This document shows positions 1 to 11,577 of a DNA stretch of 64,000 nt, one piece after another (the stretch's first letter is position 1; each line of letters starts with the position of its first letter). The position numbers were made by a program, and so were the translations under genes. The notes beneath the pieces are model-generated. The model was not told the origin of the DNA and made no database searches. It saw only the letters and a program-made list of their open reading frames with translations. Source of the DNA: Alviniconcha marisindica (taxonomy: Eukaryota; Mollusca; Gastropoda; Provannidae); NCBI GenBank assembly GCA_018857735.1, contig JABMCL010003290.1, forward strand, positions 1 through 64,000, given 5' to 3'.

Positions 1-237
1 GAAAAAAGTAGCTTGTGAACTGAATGGCTGACACTGACGGCTCAATACACAAAGCCTTGTAGAAAACAAAATGCAGAGTAGCAACATTCTGATACGTGGA
101 GGGACGCAGAAGACCCACCAAATGAAAGTTCCATACATGATGAAGTAACCACACCAAAAATCACAGTGACACAATCATTACATCCACAGAAAAGGATGAA
201 ACAGCAGAGCTCGAGTACACCTCCAGCCTGTCAGGCG

Positions 238-394
238 ATTGACACTGAAGGTCAAATTTCTCGGGAACTAAGAGCAGCACTGCCTTCTCCCTTTACTGGT
301 GGACGACTTCACATGTGTTCAATCAGAAAATGCATTACTCACTCACATCCTGTCAACTTTATTTTCTAGTACCTCTGTCCTCTTTTCTTGCACA
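238..394 (+). mobile_element. 3' terminal fragment of the TGACTTAG TIR family (third copy)
   Basis: About 155 bp match the right end of copy A (6285-6430) and the reverse complement of copy B (38998-39170). Shared words include 'AGAGCAGCACTGCCTTCT', 'TTCAGAAAATGCATTACTCA' (approximate) and 'TTGCACACCTTTTGGCA'. It runs straight into (TA)n, losing about 7 bp of the terminal inverted repeat. The left side is truncated. Confidence 0.8.
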
Positions 395-500
395 CCTTTT
401 GGCATATATATATATATATGTAATAAATGGCAGTAAATTACATATTATACATATTACATATCACATATTATACATATTACATATCCACCTAGCAATATTC
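395..500. repeat. (TA)n and TACATATTA-type simple repeat
   Basis: A (TA) run next to the TIR fragment is followed by several imperfect copies of a CATATTATACATATTA-like word. No coding signal. Confidence 0.7.
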
Positions 501-542
501 ATTTTTTTAATCTGTGTTGATTCAAAATCAGTTTTATAAGCA

Positions 543-1000
543 TTGCAAAACTGGGACTGCAAAGTGAGAAAGAATATAGTTTATGAAGCGAAGTATTTAA
601 TACATTGTGCCATGCGTAGGGGTATTGGGATTGAGTTTTGTTGGGTACCATCTCATGTGGTATTTACTGGAATAAAATATCAGATAAATCAGCTAAACAA
701 GGGGCAATGGAAAACATGTCTGAAATATCATACAAAAACCCACTACTTTCATCTCATGAGATTTCTTCCATACTTGAAAAGAGCATGAAAAAAATACACC
801 TGCGATGCTTTCTTGTCCAAGGTAGTTAGCAAAAGTAATATACAAGTTCCATCTAAACTCATGGAACACTAAATGTTCACAGATTGTGACATGCATTTGT
901 AAGAATGCCCTATCTGTTAACCACATACTCAGTGAGTATCCTATTGCCACAGTTATTTCAGAAAAATGGGTATGACTTTAATGCTTGTAACAATGTAAAA
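543..1000 (+). pseudogene. LINE ORF2 C-terminal relic: RNase H end and zinc-knuckle-like tail
   Basis: With frameshifts this reads RRGIGIEFCWVPSHV, then a region with SDKSAKQGA and EISYKNPLLSSHEISSILEK, and further on LSVNHILSEYPIA. 'W(V/I)PSH.G..GN..(A/S)D..AK' is the last catalytic segment of the RNase H domain in Jockey/I-type LINEs, and 'L...HIL..CP' is the usual distal zinc motif. Stops and shifts show it is dead. It lies downstream of the nidogen EGF exon in antisense orientation and belongs to a different LINE from the one at 25962-28969. Confidence 0.65.
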
Positions 1001-1434
1001 TAAATTTTGCATAATACTGATGTTATAACTTCTACTGTAGAATTGATTGTTCATGGTCCTGTGGGTAAGTTAGTATAACTTACTAAGCTATGGATTTCTT
1101 TCTTCTAGTTTTGTTTTTGTCTAACATCACCTTGAGCACTGCGAACAGACATAAAAACACCACTCACCCATAAAACTTGCCCATACTATACTGGGCACAT
1201 GTCAATAGATCCAAGGTCTGATTGATCTAAGGTCTGATGGATCCAAGGGTCAATGGACCCACAGGTCAAAGGATCCAAGAGCCATTTTATTTTTACAACA
1301 TCAATATCCTTGGGCAGCTGAGCTTTGCCACAAGAGTTCAATGGGCTTTTCTGCTGAGCATAAGAAGTCTTGATAAGATGCATGAAGACAGCAGACATAA
1401 CAGGTCCAAAACATTTCCCTCAATACTCCTTCTT

Positions 1435-1436
<2 letters not shown>

Positions 1437-1472
<36 letters not shown>

Positions 1473-1509
1473 ATCTGTCTACTCCCCCCCCCCCCCCCCC
1501 CCCCCCCCC
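1437..1509. repeat. G33 run, 14-nt spacer, C26 run
   Basis: Thirty-three G are followed by a short mixed spacer and then 26 C, so the two runs are complementary and could fold into a hairpin, or the G strand could form a quadruplex. It lies 57-129 bp past the donor of the EGF exon. Exact lengths may be unreliable because homopolymers are hard to sequence. Confidence 0.95.
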
Positions 1510-1565
1510 ACACACCACCCCCCCCTGACTGTAAGAAGCAGAAAGCGAAGACTATACTGCATCAC

Positions 1566-1712
1566 CGTCTAGACAATTTTTGCCATTTCCGTAGAAAGGG
1601 GGTAGACACTGGCAGCAGAAGCCCTGGTCATAATCCAAACACCTTGCATTGATATGACACTGCCGTGCACCCTCCAGACACGTCTGGCCCACGCCTACTT
1701 CGTAAACAGTAA
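1566..1712 (-). CDS. nid: Nidogen-like gene, EGF module exon
   Basis: This 147-nt phase 1-1 exon encodes one EGF module of 49 residues with six cysteines: QTCLEGARQC, HINARCLDYDQGFCCQC and FYGNGKNCL. The 'C.DY..GFCC.C...(F/Y).GNG..C' signature is typical of the EGF domain that precedes the G2 barrel in nidogens, and it separates this gene from other NIDO-domain proteins. The acceptor is tgtttttacag ending at 1713 and the donor is G/gtgat from 1565. Symmetric phase 1 exons are the classic layout for EGF modules. Within 60 bp after the donor the intron holds C26 and G33 runs in opposite sense. Later exons (G2 barrel, further EGF, thyroglobulin, YWTD propeller in the family) would lie beyond position 1. 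Confidence 0.93.
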
Positions 1713-2221
1713 CTGTAAAAACACAAAACATGCACCATGTCACACCACAAGCATATATTCTCAGGGGTTGCAAACACCTTTTAGCAATTGCATATAGCAA
1801 ATACAGTTTGAAATAAATGTGTACAACCAAACATGATGCTGCACACACAGATGGCAATTTTTAAAGAAAAATCCTGTACTTACCTAGTTGAACTTCTGCC
1901 TCTCATGCATACTGCAGAATTCTGTGCAAATTCAATGGATAACAGCACTACTTTCTGTAGCCTCCAGTGGGGATCCTCCATGGCAATCAACATTTTTCAC
2001 TGGTGTGTGGTTAGATCTCAGTCTTTCACCAGTACTGGCAGATTCCTGGCTGGTTTGTTTACCTTCTTGAGTAGGTGGCCAGCTCAGAGTCAACCAGCTC
2101 AGAGCTAGTGAAATGAGCTGGTTCAGAACTATCATCACTATGACTATGATAAAAACAAGTCAGAGTTTTCTACATTGTTTTTCATAACATGATGCCAAGA
2201 TGAAAAAAGAGAGAAAAAAAA

Positions 2222-2223
<2 letters not shown>

Positions 2224-2313
<90 letters not shown>

Positions 2314-2340
2314 ACCCACCCACCACACACACCCCCCCCA
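2224..2340. repeat. C90 homopolymer with CA-rich edge
   Basis: Ninety consecutive C from 2224 to 2313 are followed by CCCA-type repeats to 2340. The Pro/Gly-rich reading frames here are artefacts of the homopolymer. Length is likely polymorphic and could be an assembly artefact. Confidence 0.95.
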
Positions 2341-2411
2341 AAAAAATCCTTCTGGGAGCCTCTAGGTGGTAAAAGTGAATTTTCCTCCCATGCCTGAGAA
2401 GAAGGCCACAA
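2341..2411 (-). repeat. Dispersed repeat, inverted partner of 10820-10885
   Basis: About 65 bp here match the reverse complement of 10820-10885, including 'TGTGGCCTTCTTCTCAGGCA' (in that orientation) and 'GAGGCTC'. In the first copy the repeat abuts the long poly(C) tract. Family unknown. Confidence 0.75.
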
Positions 2412-2463
2412 TATATGTTATTGTGCGTATTGAAAGACAGAGAGGGAATGAGACAGAGGGAAA

Positions 2464-2521
2464 AGTAAGTAACTAACTTGGTGCTTTACGCCCAGTCAAC
2501 CATTGCAGTCATATCAGGGCA
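2464..2521 (-). repeat. Truncated LINE/SINE 3' tail
   Basis: On the minus strand this reads GCCCTGATATGACTGCAATG, GTTGACTGGGCGTAAAGC and then (TTAC)n-like sequence. The same tail ends the Jockey-like LINE at 25962-28969 and the SINE at 16925-17095, so this is a very short 5'-truncated insertion. Confidence 0.75.
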
Positions 2522-3778
2522 AAAAGGGAAGACTGAGAGACTGATAATATACCTAGAACAGAATACTGCTTTTACAATATTCAAGGAGATGCTAAGCTGC
2601 AGAGCAGTATAATTATTAATATATATGTACAGATTACTTTAAACCCATTGTAACTCTTCAAAGGAAAGAATGACTGCTTGCTGGTGGTTTGCCCATGGCA
2701 GTTGGTCTTGTTTGCATGGGTCTTGTGGGTCTGGTTTACCTCTTTCTGATAGTGATCTGACTGGATGGACTCTTTTGTGGGGAGTTTGTCAGTTCATCTT
2801 CAGTTTGGGCTATAAATAATTATTCAACATCTTACTCAGTTCTTTCTTTCCATTTGTATGCATCACAGTTAGCAGATGAGTGTAGTGCAGGATTACAGGC
2901 ACATGTACGCATTACAATATGTGGCATCATCAATTGACATGATGTCATATATGAAGTCAAAATGTTTTACATGATAGATATGTGATGAGTGATCAGCTGG
3001 GGAGTTAGGCAAATAAAAGGCTGTGACTGCACATCCTTGCAAGTCTGTGTAGACCAGTACATTGAGTGTCTTTTCCTAGTAACTTTTGTGACTTGAAACC
3101 CTTGTCCCACAAACAGGTTAAGTGCACTTATAATATTTATTTGTTTGAGAAGGTAGTTCATTTGCTGCTCTTTTTTAATGAATAATGCAATGTAACTGTT
3201 ATACTGCTCTGCAGAAGTTGTCTTCATCGTATAGTTCATTATTATAATGTATTTTGGGGGAAATGATATATGATGAGCAGGTTGTTCACTGTGAGACTAT
3301 TTGGATATTAGTATACATGTAGATCATATTTTGATCTATAGCGAGCAGTCTGCTGACTATGTGACTATTGTAATGTTAGTATGTAAATCACATTTTGATC
3401 GACGGTGTTACAGTGCATTGTGCTGGCCATTCTACTTTGTATCTACTAATAAATTGAATGAGTGGATAAACTAAAGGATTTTAGTAATGTCTCATGTGTT
3501 TACATGTAACTGGATTAATGATTAGATAGTAACAAAATATGTTTTGACAGCTGTTCATTGTTATGTATGGACTGAAAATGACAACATGAATTGTTTGTTT
3601 TGTATTTCACAGTTTACTTCTTAGGCTGTTTTTCCAAGTTACACTTCCTAGTTCTCCTAATTTCAGCCATTCATCTACTTGCCAAAAGATTAAAACATGA
3701 AGTCTGAACACCCTCTGCCTTGTTATTTGAAAGACAGAAGAAATATATAACAACTGGATCTATATATATATATATATA

Positions 3779-6430
3779 TGACTTAGTGACAAAAGGAGCG
3801 CATTGTGCGGGGTAGGGGTTTTGACTGCCAATCAAATCTGTTTCAAACATTTTGTCTTGTTGTTGCTTTGTGTGTGCGTTCATAATTGGTCAATATCACA
3901 GTGGAAACAATATGAGTTCCAAATCTGGAGCAATATTTATTTTTGAAAGTGAAAAGCACCACAGAATTTGACCCCTGAAAACGGACATAATGTATGCTCA
4001 CAGTGAGTTCTTTCGATGCTTTCGTTCTCGTACATGATGAATCAAAACATTACCTCAGTCACCAATTTGTACAGAGGAGATATTGCTTTACACAGCGCAT
4101 ATAAAATCATTTATCACTAAGTTTTGTTTTTGGAGTTAGAGGTTCCAAAATGTCCCTTGATGGAACATTACGTGTATTGAAATGTTTCATGACCAGCATC
4201 TAGCGAAGACCTGACTTTCTCTTTCACCAAAACTTGACCCCAGTCACTGTGGTACGTCACTGCATCACGTGCCAATGTTTTATTTTACTGCCCAATCTCT
4301 GGGTAGTTTTTAAAATATATTTTGCCATTCTTCATAATATTGTTGCAAGAAATAACATTCAACACATTATTAGATTAAACAAGCAAAAGGGGGAAAAAAA
4401 GTTTTCATGCATTTGCACTACATCCAGCTAGTCATGTTACACATCTGGGTCATTTGCTTTGAGCACATGGCCACATGGAAGAGATGTGAAATGCGAAAGG
4501 TGTATGGTTGTATTTTTGAAGACCGTAAAAGGCATTGTTCAAAATTTAACGTTCTGCACATATTTAGTCAAATCTTACGGTTATATGATATTTATATTGA
4601 TATACGCCAAATCTTTTAAAAGTATCAGAATGTAAGCATATAAAGTGAGTTTTTGTTATGCTGTCGGTCTAAAGTTTGTTCAGATGCTTTTGTAAATTTG
4701 TTTTCACCAAGTTTGTTACAAAATGGGAGCATGTTGAAATTGTAATGTTCAACAGCAAAATAGTTATAAGCAGTATATTCTGATCATATTTTTTACATTT
4801 TTTGCTTGCACTTAATACAATTCGTTTTGTTTACAAACTATGTCTTCAAACAGATCATCATACATGGCACGCTCCGAACATCGCTTTCCAGCACCTTCCT
4901 TCAAACTCTGCCAGATTTAGTTACGCCACTGAAGGGGCACTCTTTATCTTCGGTCAGCGCCCTCTGAAAGGTTTCGGTACTGATAAGACTGTGGAAGCAA
5001 CCAAGCGCCCTAGCACACACGTAAACATGAGACGTATCCACCCCAGGTAAAAAAAAAGGTCCTTCTCAAACAATTCTGGTTTTATTTGAGCTGGCGTAAG
5101 CAACATGGTCAGTTATTAAGTAAACATCTGATATAATCTGAGTTGTTTGTAACAAACTTACTACTGATTGAGCACCAACAAAAAACTGCTCGTTAGCTGA
5201 CAGTTTTCTGGGACCTATGGCGTAACTAAATACGGCAGTGGTTGAAGGAAGGATGTCGTAAACCAGTGCTTAGAGTTTGCATACATAGCAGACAATTTGA
5301 ATTTACAGAGGCTAAAGTCATCAAGTGAGGTGTTGAACATTATGATTACAACATGAGCTGTGGAAATAATAATGTTTGACATAATGATAGTGACCAAGCC
5401 TGTCTGCCTTCCAGAGTTCTAAAAATGGAAGGTGCAGATCTTTTATTAGCATTATTCATTTATTTAGGCTATGATTTTTCAGTCATATTTATTATGCTAA
5501 AAAAAAAAATCCATTCAGTTTGAAGTTAACTATTCAACTATTTTTGTCCTAAGCACCATGACCAAGAAATGCACGGATGACAGGTTGTGTGTGATTTCTT
5601 GTGACACCCAAAAGCAGCAAAATTGCACTCACTCTTACTTGCTACATTTTGTCTCCTACAAAACACTTACTTGTTTGTTAAATAATAAGTATTACTTCTT
5701 TTGTTATGAAAAACAAAGTACCAAGTTGTATCATTAACGTTATGTTATCCACTACAACAAAGACAGACATGCTATTTTGTGTAACGCAGCAAAAACTGTT
5801 CACATGGAAATAATTATGTGTCTTATATACTTTACAGTAATAAAAACTTCTATTATCATTTTTATCAAGAAACAAGCAAGATTGTACATCTTGTTGAAAT
5901 AGTAATGTCCAACATATTTCTTACATCATTTGCTGTTTATCTCAAGAAAGCTTAAATTTGAAACCAAAAATTCATCAAATCTTACTTGTCACATTTTCTT
6001 CAATTAAAGAATAACTTTATGTTCAAGATTGGCTGTATGTTGAACGTTATTCATTACAACAAACTATTGGCTGTATACTGAACGTTACTCATTACAACAA
6101 ACCATGCATAGCATGCCATTTTGTGTGACACAGAACAACAACAGTTCACTTGGTAATACTCATGTGGATCACATCTTGTAAGTTCAGTTGATATTTTGCA
6201 GTTAACTGCATGATTAGCAGCACAGTGATGTCGGTTTGTTGTAATGTGTGATGTTCAACATATTGTCACAAATCACACTGAATGTCACATTTCTCAGAGA
6301 ACGAAGAGCAGCACTGCCTTCTTTCTCCCTTCACTGGTGGATGACTTCACATGTGTTCATTCAGAAAATGCATTACTCACATCCTATCAACTTTATTTTC
6401 TAGTACCTCTGTTCTCTTTTCTTGCACACC
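3779..6430 (+). mobile_element. TIR DNA transposon, TGACTTAG family, copy A (non-autonomous)
   Basis: The element starts with TGACTTAGTGACAAAAGGAG directly after a (TA)n tract and ends in TTGCACACC before another (TA)n tract. Copy B on the other strand keeps both ends, where TGACTTAGTGCCAAAAGGTG is a terminal inverted repeat. Within copy A a motif close to TGTTGAACATTAC recurs in both orientations (near 4731-4752, 5330, 5895, 6037, 6073 and 6240). No transposase is visible. The last bases of the right TIR have been lost to the TA repeat. It lies in a nidogen intron. Confidence 0.85.
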
Positions 6431-6431
6431 G

Positions 6432-6468
<37 letters not shown>

Positions 6469-6493
6469 CACAAATCACATATATATATATATA
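6430..6493. repeat. (TA)n tract between two TIR elements
   Basis: Two (TA)n runs are separated by a short TATTGTCACAAATCACA piece that duplicates sequence near 6258. Element copy A ends on its left side and the palindromic TIR element begins on its right. Confidence 0.9.
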
Positions 6494-6704
6494 TGTTACA
6501 GGCAATCCATGAAGTAAGGCATTTCATGAAATGCCTAAAAATGTCAGGCATTTCATGAAGTGGCGAAAAGCTATAGGCAATACACGTAATGCCTAAATTT
6601 TGTAGGCAATATGAGTATTGCCTGAAAAATGGTGCTCAAGATTTCACAGTTTGCCTGACGACCAATTTCTGTATTCAGGCAAACTGTGTATTGATTCTGT
6701 GCCT

Positions 6705-6709
6705 CTGTG

Positions 6710-6744
<35 letters not shown>

Positions 6745-6796
6745 ATGTGTGTGCGTGCGTGCGTGCGTGCATGCATGCATGAGAGAGAGAGAGGGA
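6705..6796. repeat. (GT)n, (GCGT)n and (GA)n microsatellite
   Basis: A compound simple repeat within the palindromic TIR element. Cys/Val- and His/Thr-rich reading frames over it are spurious. Confidence 0.95.
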
Positions 6797-7081
6797 GGAG
6801 AACTTTGATTACTTTGAGGAACAGAATTGAATATGTGACCAGTTCTCACAAAATGAGTCTTAATTTAAAATTTGGCAATTGGAGATATCTGCAGGTCTCA
6901 AATCTGCAAGTTAATAATAATAATAATATTGTACATTTATCAAGCGCTCATCAATGCCCTGAGCGCTCACATGATACATATTAACCTAAATATGATATCC
7001 TATACACATGTAGAGCATAGTCCTACCAAAACAATTTACATAAAGTAATATAAAAAATATATTTACAAAAAAAATACACTA

Positions 7082-7083
<2 letters not shown>

Positions 7084-7131
<48 letters not shown>
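7084..7131. repeat. (CA)n microsatellite in LINE 3' UTR
   Basis: The related LINE copy at 49486-50185 carries a (GT)n tract at the same place, so this repeat is probably part of the family 3' UTR. Confidence 0.9.
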
Positions 7132-7132
<1 letters not shown>

Positions 7133-7631
7133 ACTGTAGCAGAAACTGGGTACTGATATTAGTTAGGATGGAAATACTGTGAGAAGAGGAAGGTTTTCAG
7201 TTTGGCTTTAAAAGATGACAGGGTTGAGCAGTATCTAAGGTCTTGTGGGAGTGAATTCCAAATGTGCGGTCCAAAGCAAGAGAAGGTGCAAAAGCCATGA
7301 GTCTTGCATTTGTATAGTTGGATTTCCAGCATGTGATTCAGTGTTAGAAAAAGTGCTGTTAGTAGGGGGTGTCAGAAGAAGAGCGTAGTGTACAAGACAG
7401 AGTGTAGACATGCAGCAGTTCAGAGAGGTAAGCAGGACCAGAACCATTTATAGCACTGAAACACATACAAGTGACTTTATACTTAATACATTCTGAAATG
7501 GGAAGCCAGTGCAATTTTTCCAGGAGAGGTGTTGAGTGGTGGTGACGGGGTGCCAAGAGAACAAGTCTTGCAGCAAAGTTCTGAATTCTCTGTAGAGGTT
7601 GGATGACAGAATTAGGTGTAACCATGAGGAG

Positions 7632-7920
7632 ACAGTTGCAGTAGAACAAGAACAAGAACAAGAACAAGAACAAGAAAGTTTATGAGGAGACAGTTGCAGT
7701 AGAACAAGAACAAGAACAAGAACAATCACAAGGGAAAAAAGCAAGGGGCTCCATGGTTTGATAATGAATGTAGGCAGTCCAAACAAAGTGTGAAACGATT
7801 GTTGAGACGATGGAAAGGAACCAAGGGTGGTAGTGATAGAGTTACTTATGTAACAGAGCGGACAAAACACCATAGTTTGCTCCAAAAGAAAAAAAAAGGG
7901 AATACGACAGTTGCAGTAGT
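7632..7920 (+). repeat. Local duplication with (GAACAA)n and a plus-strand LINE linker scrap
   Basis: The word GACAGTTGCAGTAG occurs three times (about 7628, 7687 and 7907), the first two followed by (GAACAA)n. Between the second and third, the plus strand reads GAPWFDNECRQSKQSVKRLL and later RVTYVTERTKHHSLLQKKKK. This resembles the linker between endonuclease and RT in LINEs, but in the opposite orientation to the host LINE. It looks like a filler insertion from another LINE. Confidence 0.6.
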
Positions 7921-9270
7921 CAAGCCGTAAGAGGATATAGGAAGCAACAAGAGTCTTGGTTGCGTCTTCAGTGAGAAACCTACAGATTGAACTAATGCGT
8001 TTAAGCTCGAAATAAGCAGTTTGGCAGATTTTTATGATGTGCTTCTTCATGGACAGTTTTGAGTCAAGAATGAATCCAAGGTTCCTGGCCGAATTAGAGA
8101 AGGGTGTTGTGAGAGCCAAGAGTAATCGAGTCAGGGAGGGAGATGGTAGGAGGTTTCAAGGAAGATGAAAAAGAAAAGAAAAAAGCTTCTGTTTTGTCAT
8201 TGTTCAGTTTGAGCTGATTTTCCGTCATCCATGTTTTTATGTCGTCTGTGCATGCATTGAGTTCTTTGGTGAGGTTGGTCACTTCACTGAGAGGAGCGGA
8301 TTTCTGGAGCTGTGTGTCATCTGCAAAAAGCTGATGGTTTACAGAGTGGTTAGCTATGATATTGGAGAGAGGCTTGGTGTACAGGACAAAGAGAATGGGC
8401 TTGTTTGGCTTGTTTGGCTTGTTTGGCTTTATCTACAAGGCTTGTTACTTTCTGTTTAATGGAGTCGTATATCTGTTTGTGGACGGTGAGCTTAGATTTG
8501 AGCCATCATCTCTCCGCCTGCCAACACTCCCGTTTCAGCTCACAGAACTGCTCCGCAATACTGCTGAACTAGGGCGTCGGCTTCCTTGTACGGACTTGCA
8601 ACAGCAGAGAGGGGCGTGCTTGTCAAGGACAGAACAGAGATGGTTACTGTAGTCACTGATAGAACTGACTTGTGAGACAGCGTGAGAGAGATCTTGTTTA
8701 AAGGCACCGGTGTCAATCTTTCTGAGGCATCAGTATGAAAAAGTTTCAGGTGTTTGTACGGGTACAGATACATCAAGTTTGCACAAGATGGCTGTGTGGT
8801 CAGACGTTAGTCCATGGTGTAGTTTTGTAGTAATGAGGATGTTATCACTTTGCTTGGAAAACACTAAGTTGAGCAGATGGCCTTGGTTGTGAGCAGGTTC
8901 AAACGGACTGGGTTAGGTTAAACATGTCTATGATATTGTGTAGTTTTCTGGAGTTGTTGTTTTCTACGTTTTCAAAATGAAAGTTAAAGTCACCCATAAG
9001 GAGTGTTTTGCCAGGCAGACTGTCAGAGTGTTCAAGGAAGTCGGAAAACTGATCGGAAAACTGATCGAAAAACATGGAGTCAGAGAATTTTTTCTTTTTG
9101 CTGGGTCAGAGGGGGGTAGATACAGAACAAGTTGGTTAGTTGCTCGTTGTATGTTAGAGTCAGCTGAGCAGTTTCAAAGCAGGGGTACTGAATGAAAAAA
9201 AAAAGTTGTAGCAACATGCGGCTTAAGTGAGTCCCTTATGACGTTATTTTGATATTTACCGCAGTAAAAG

Positions 9271-9440
9271 ACCCTGGTCATTCTGCCAAAAGTGCAGGTG
9301 GCAGGTTACAGCTAAACACACATACACCTTACGTATGTGGTTTTGCATGAAGTGACATGGTGCACACAGAACACGCCAAGATGGCAGCAGTTTCATATGG
9401 CACCAGCCATGCCAGCACTGTAAGTACACCACTTCGGTGG
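9271..9440 (+). repeat. Dispersed repeat, partner at 35527-35735
   Basis: The shared blocks are CCAAAAGTGCAGG.GGCAGG, TTACAGCTAAACACACAT, GGCACCAGCCATG and CACTT.GGTGGAT. Same orientation in both copies. No coding signal and family unknown. Confidence 0.8.
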
Positions 9441-9464
9441 ATATTCAAAAATGCACTATAAAAA

Positions 9465-9558
9465 GCTATTCACTCATGTAGAATCACATGCGAGCGCAGT
9501 GAGTCTGCTCGAGAGCGGAGAATAGCGCTATATAAAAGTGATCAATAATAATAATACT
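9465..9558 (+). repeat. Probable LINE/SINE 3' end with (AAT)n tail
   Basis: The sequence ends AGAATAGCGCTATATAAAAG, TGATCAATAATAATAAT. The 'GCGCTATATAA..(ATT)n' ending is typical of short L2/CR1-type tails. Low certainty on the family. Confidence 0.5.
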
Positions 9559-11359
9559 TAAATCACGTTTCTACTCAACAACAACAAAAATGTGGATGTG
9601 ACGCGTTTTTAAAGGATGCAGGTGTGGTAGAAAATCAGTTTTAAAGTTTTCAGAGCACATCAGTGCAAACACATCAAAGTTTAATGCTTATAGACTTTAA
9701 TTTTGCAAAGACCTGAAAACACCCACTGACTGTTTTTGCCTGTAGCACAGTTAGCCGGCTGCGAGTTAAGACTAAGTTCATGAGAACAGGTCACATATGT
9801 AATTTGCAAAGCTTGTTCTAGTGCATTTTCATAACTTGTTACTGTGAGTGAATTACGGTTTAAAAAAAATATCTCTCCATTTTCGTATAAATTATTTGTA
9901 CTGTGTGTAAGTTGCCATTTAAAACATTTCCCATGTATTTTAGTATGCATGAAATGAAATGAGCAGAATGTAATTTATCAGTGGAAATTACTTCAATTGA
10001 TGATAAGTTGTAAGCATATTTGCCTTTTTAGAAGTTAGTGTGTATTGCAAATTAAAGTATTTCTTATATTTTTTACTTCAGTGAGTGTACAATAAAGATA
10101 AAAAGAAATTTGAAACACTTCCTTCTGTTCCTTCAAAACGCTCAGGCAATACGTCATGTATGCAAAATGCATAGAGGTAAATTTCAGGCAATGCATGTAT
10201 TGCCTACAAAATTTAGGTATTACGTGTATTGCCTATAGCTTTTCGCCACTTCATAAAATGCCTGACATTTTTAGTCATTTCATGAAATGCCTTACTTCAC
10301 GGATTACCTGTAACATATATAGTGTATCCTGTAAAAGTTGATTATTAGACAGTATTGTGCTTGACAATATGTATCCAAATATTTTTTTTAATACAGTCTC
10401 CTCTTGAATTCTTCATATATTGTATTTCTGAAGGACTATCTCTCGCTGCACTGGAGAGTAATGAACTCTTTTTGATAAACTACCTTATGGGGTGTTACAG
10501 CTACTAAATAAACAATATCCTTTTAGTTGTACACACGCTGAAAAAGAAACAGAAACAGAAAGAGGAAAACAATTCCTTTGCGAGCATAAGGCCCATTGCA
10601 GGTCTGCATCAATTTTTTATGCTAGATGTAGTCAGTCCGATGGGAAGCCCCTAAAAACAACAGTATATCACCAGGAGTGACTAGCAAAGGAATTGAACCT
10701 GCAATGGTTCAGTTTTGTTTTTGATCATCAGCAGGATGTGTTTCACTAGCTCAAGGAGAGCTTATCAGCGGCTCTGCAGTTTCAACCCATGACAATTAAA
10801 GAAAGACCACCAATACTGTGGCCTTCTTCTCAGGCATGGGAGAAAATTCTCACCTTGTACTATCTCGAGGCTCTCATGAAGGGAATAATAATAATAATAA
10901 ATTAAAGGCTGATTAACAGCATCTTACACCTGTAATGAAATTATCTTTCAATATAATACAATACAGTCTTGCTGCCAAAGCTATTAAACTTTAAAAAAAA
11001 AATCTTTATACAGAGAGATAATGAAAGTGCAGCTACAAAGGGAAAGGTCTAGATCTAGCTGCAACAGAAAGTAACACATTCTTTTTGATGAACAAGATCT
11101 AGTAAGTAATTTGTTTTGTTATGCCACTAAATCACATGGCAGTTCAACTAACTGCTATTACTAAAGGCTTATTAATTTAAAAGCATGTCAGCAGAATCTG
11201 AAACAGAACATGGCCCAGAGTGCCTGTGCAGAATCAACTAACAAGGGAGTTAAACAGCACTTCAAAAAGTTATCACACAACCACAACAGCAAAGACTTGA
11301 GTCACCTGCAGTAACTCTCACTTAACATGCAAGTAAATACAAAGTATACAAACTTCAGG

Positions 11360-11420
11360 ATAACCTCTGGTGTTTATGTACCTTGTGTTTAGTTGTACGC
11401 CAGGTGAGAGTTATTGTAGT
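11360..11420 (+). repeat. Partial copy of the TATGTACCTTGT repeat family
   Basis: TTTATGTACCTTGTGTTTAG and GCCAGGTGAGAGTTA match the units at 15990-16110 and 56912-57151. Short and diverged. Confidence 0.6.
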
Positions 11421-11528
11421 GAGCTTGTTAAGACGATAAAATCAGAAGCAGTTTGCAGTTTGCATGTGCTTTTTTGTAAATTGTGTGGTATAGCACATAG
11501 ATTAAAATTTTAAATGGAAGGAAGGTTG

Positions 11529-11577
11529 AAGGTCACTTTTTAGGTCACCATGACCTTTATAATTTAGGTCACCATGT
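11529..11577. repeat. Short AGGTCACCATGACCT repeats
   Basis: AGGTCAC-type words occur three times, and one AGGTCACCATGACCT is a near-perfect palindrome resembling a nuclear-receptor half-site arrangement. Probably chance in intronic DNA. Confidence 0.5.

Larger units (their letters stand above)
6911..9190 (-). pseudogene. CR1/L2-like LINE, internally deleted
   Basis: Read on the minus strand, the order is: an APE endonuclease scrap with LLMGDFNFH (about 9005-8980); a linker; a junction at 8398-8430 made of repeats of a 9-bp TTGTTTGGC word; then RT palm text PILFVLYTKPLSN and FADDTQL (8345-8300); DDIKTWMTENQLKLNNDKTE; GFILDSKLSMKKHI; DYCNC; IQNFAARLVLLAP; LHWLPI; and INGSGPAYLSELL. The fingers and first palm motifs are missing at the deletion. 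A (CA)n tract, the conserved 3' UTR and an (ATT)n tail ending at about 6911 follow. It has several frameshifts and stops. A same-family copy lies at 49486-50185. Confidence 0.85.
6494..10315. mobile_element. TIR transposon with palindrome-rich 130-bp arms (3.8 kb)
   Basis: The left end TGTTACAGGCAATCC and the right end GGATTACCTGTAACA are inverted copies. The inverted similarity extends over about 130 bp (6494-6625 and 10187-10315). Both ends abut TATATA. Each arm contains palindromic units such as AGGCATTTCATGAAATGCCT (6517-6536, perfect) and AGGCAAT...ATTGCCT repeats, and a longer stem lies at 6645-6688. The interior holds a broken LINE and microsatellites but no transposase, so it is non-autonomous or decayed. 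Confidence 0.85.

Noticed and set aside
2144..2411. Long poly-Gly and poly-Pro reading frames
   Set aside because: They are produced by the C90 homopolymer and have no splice or domain context.
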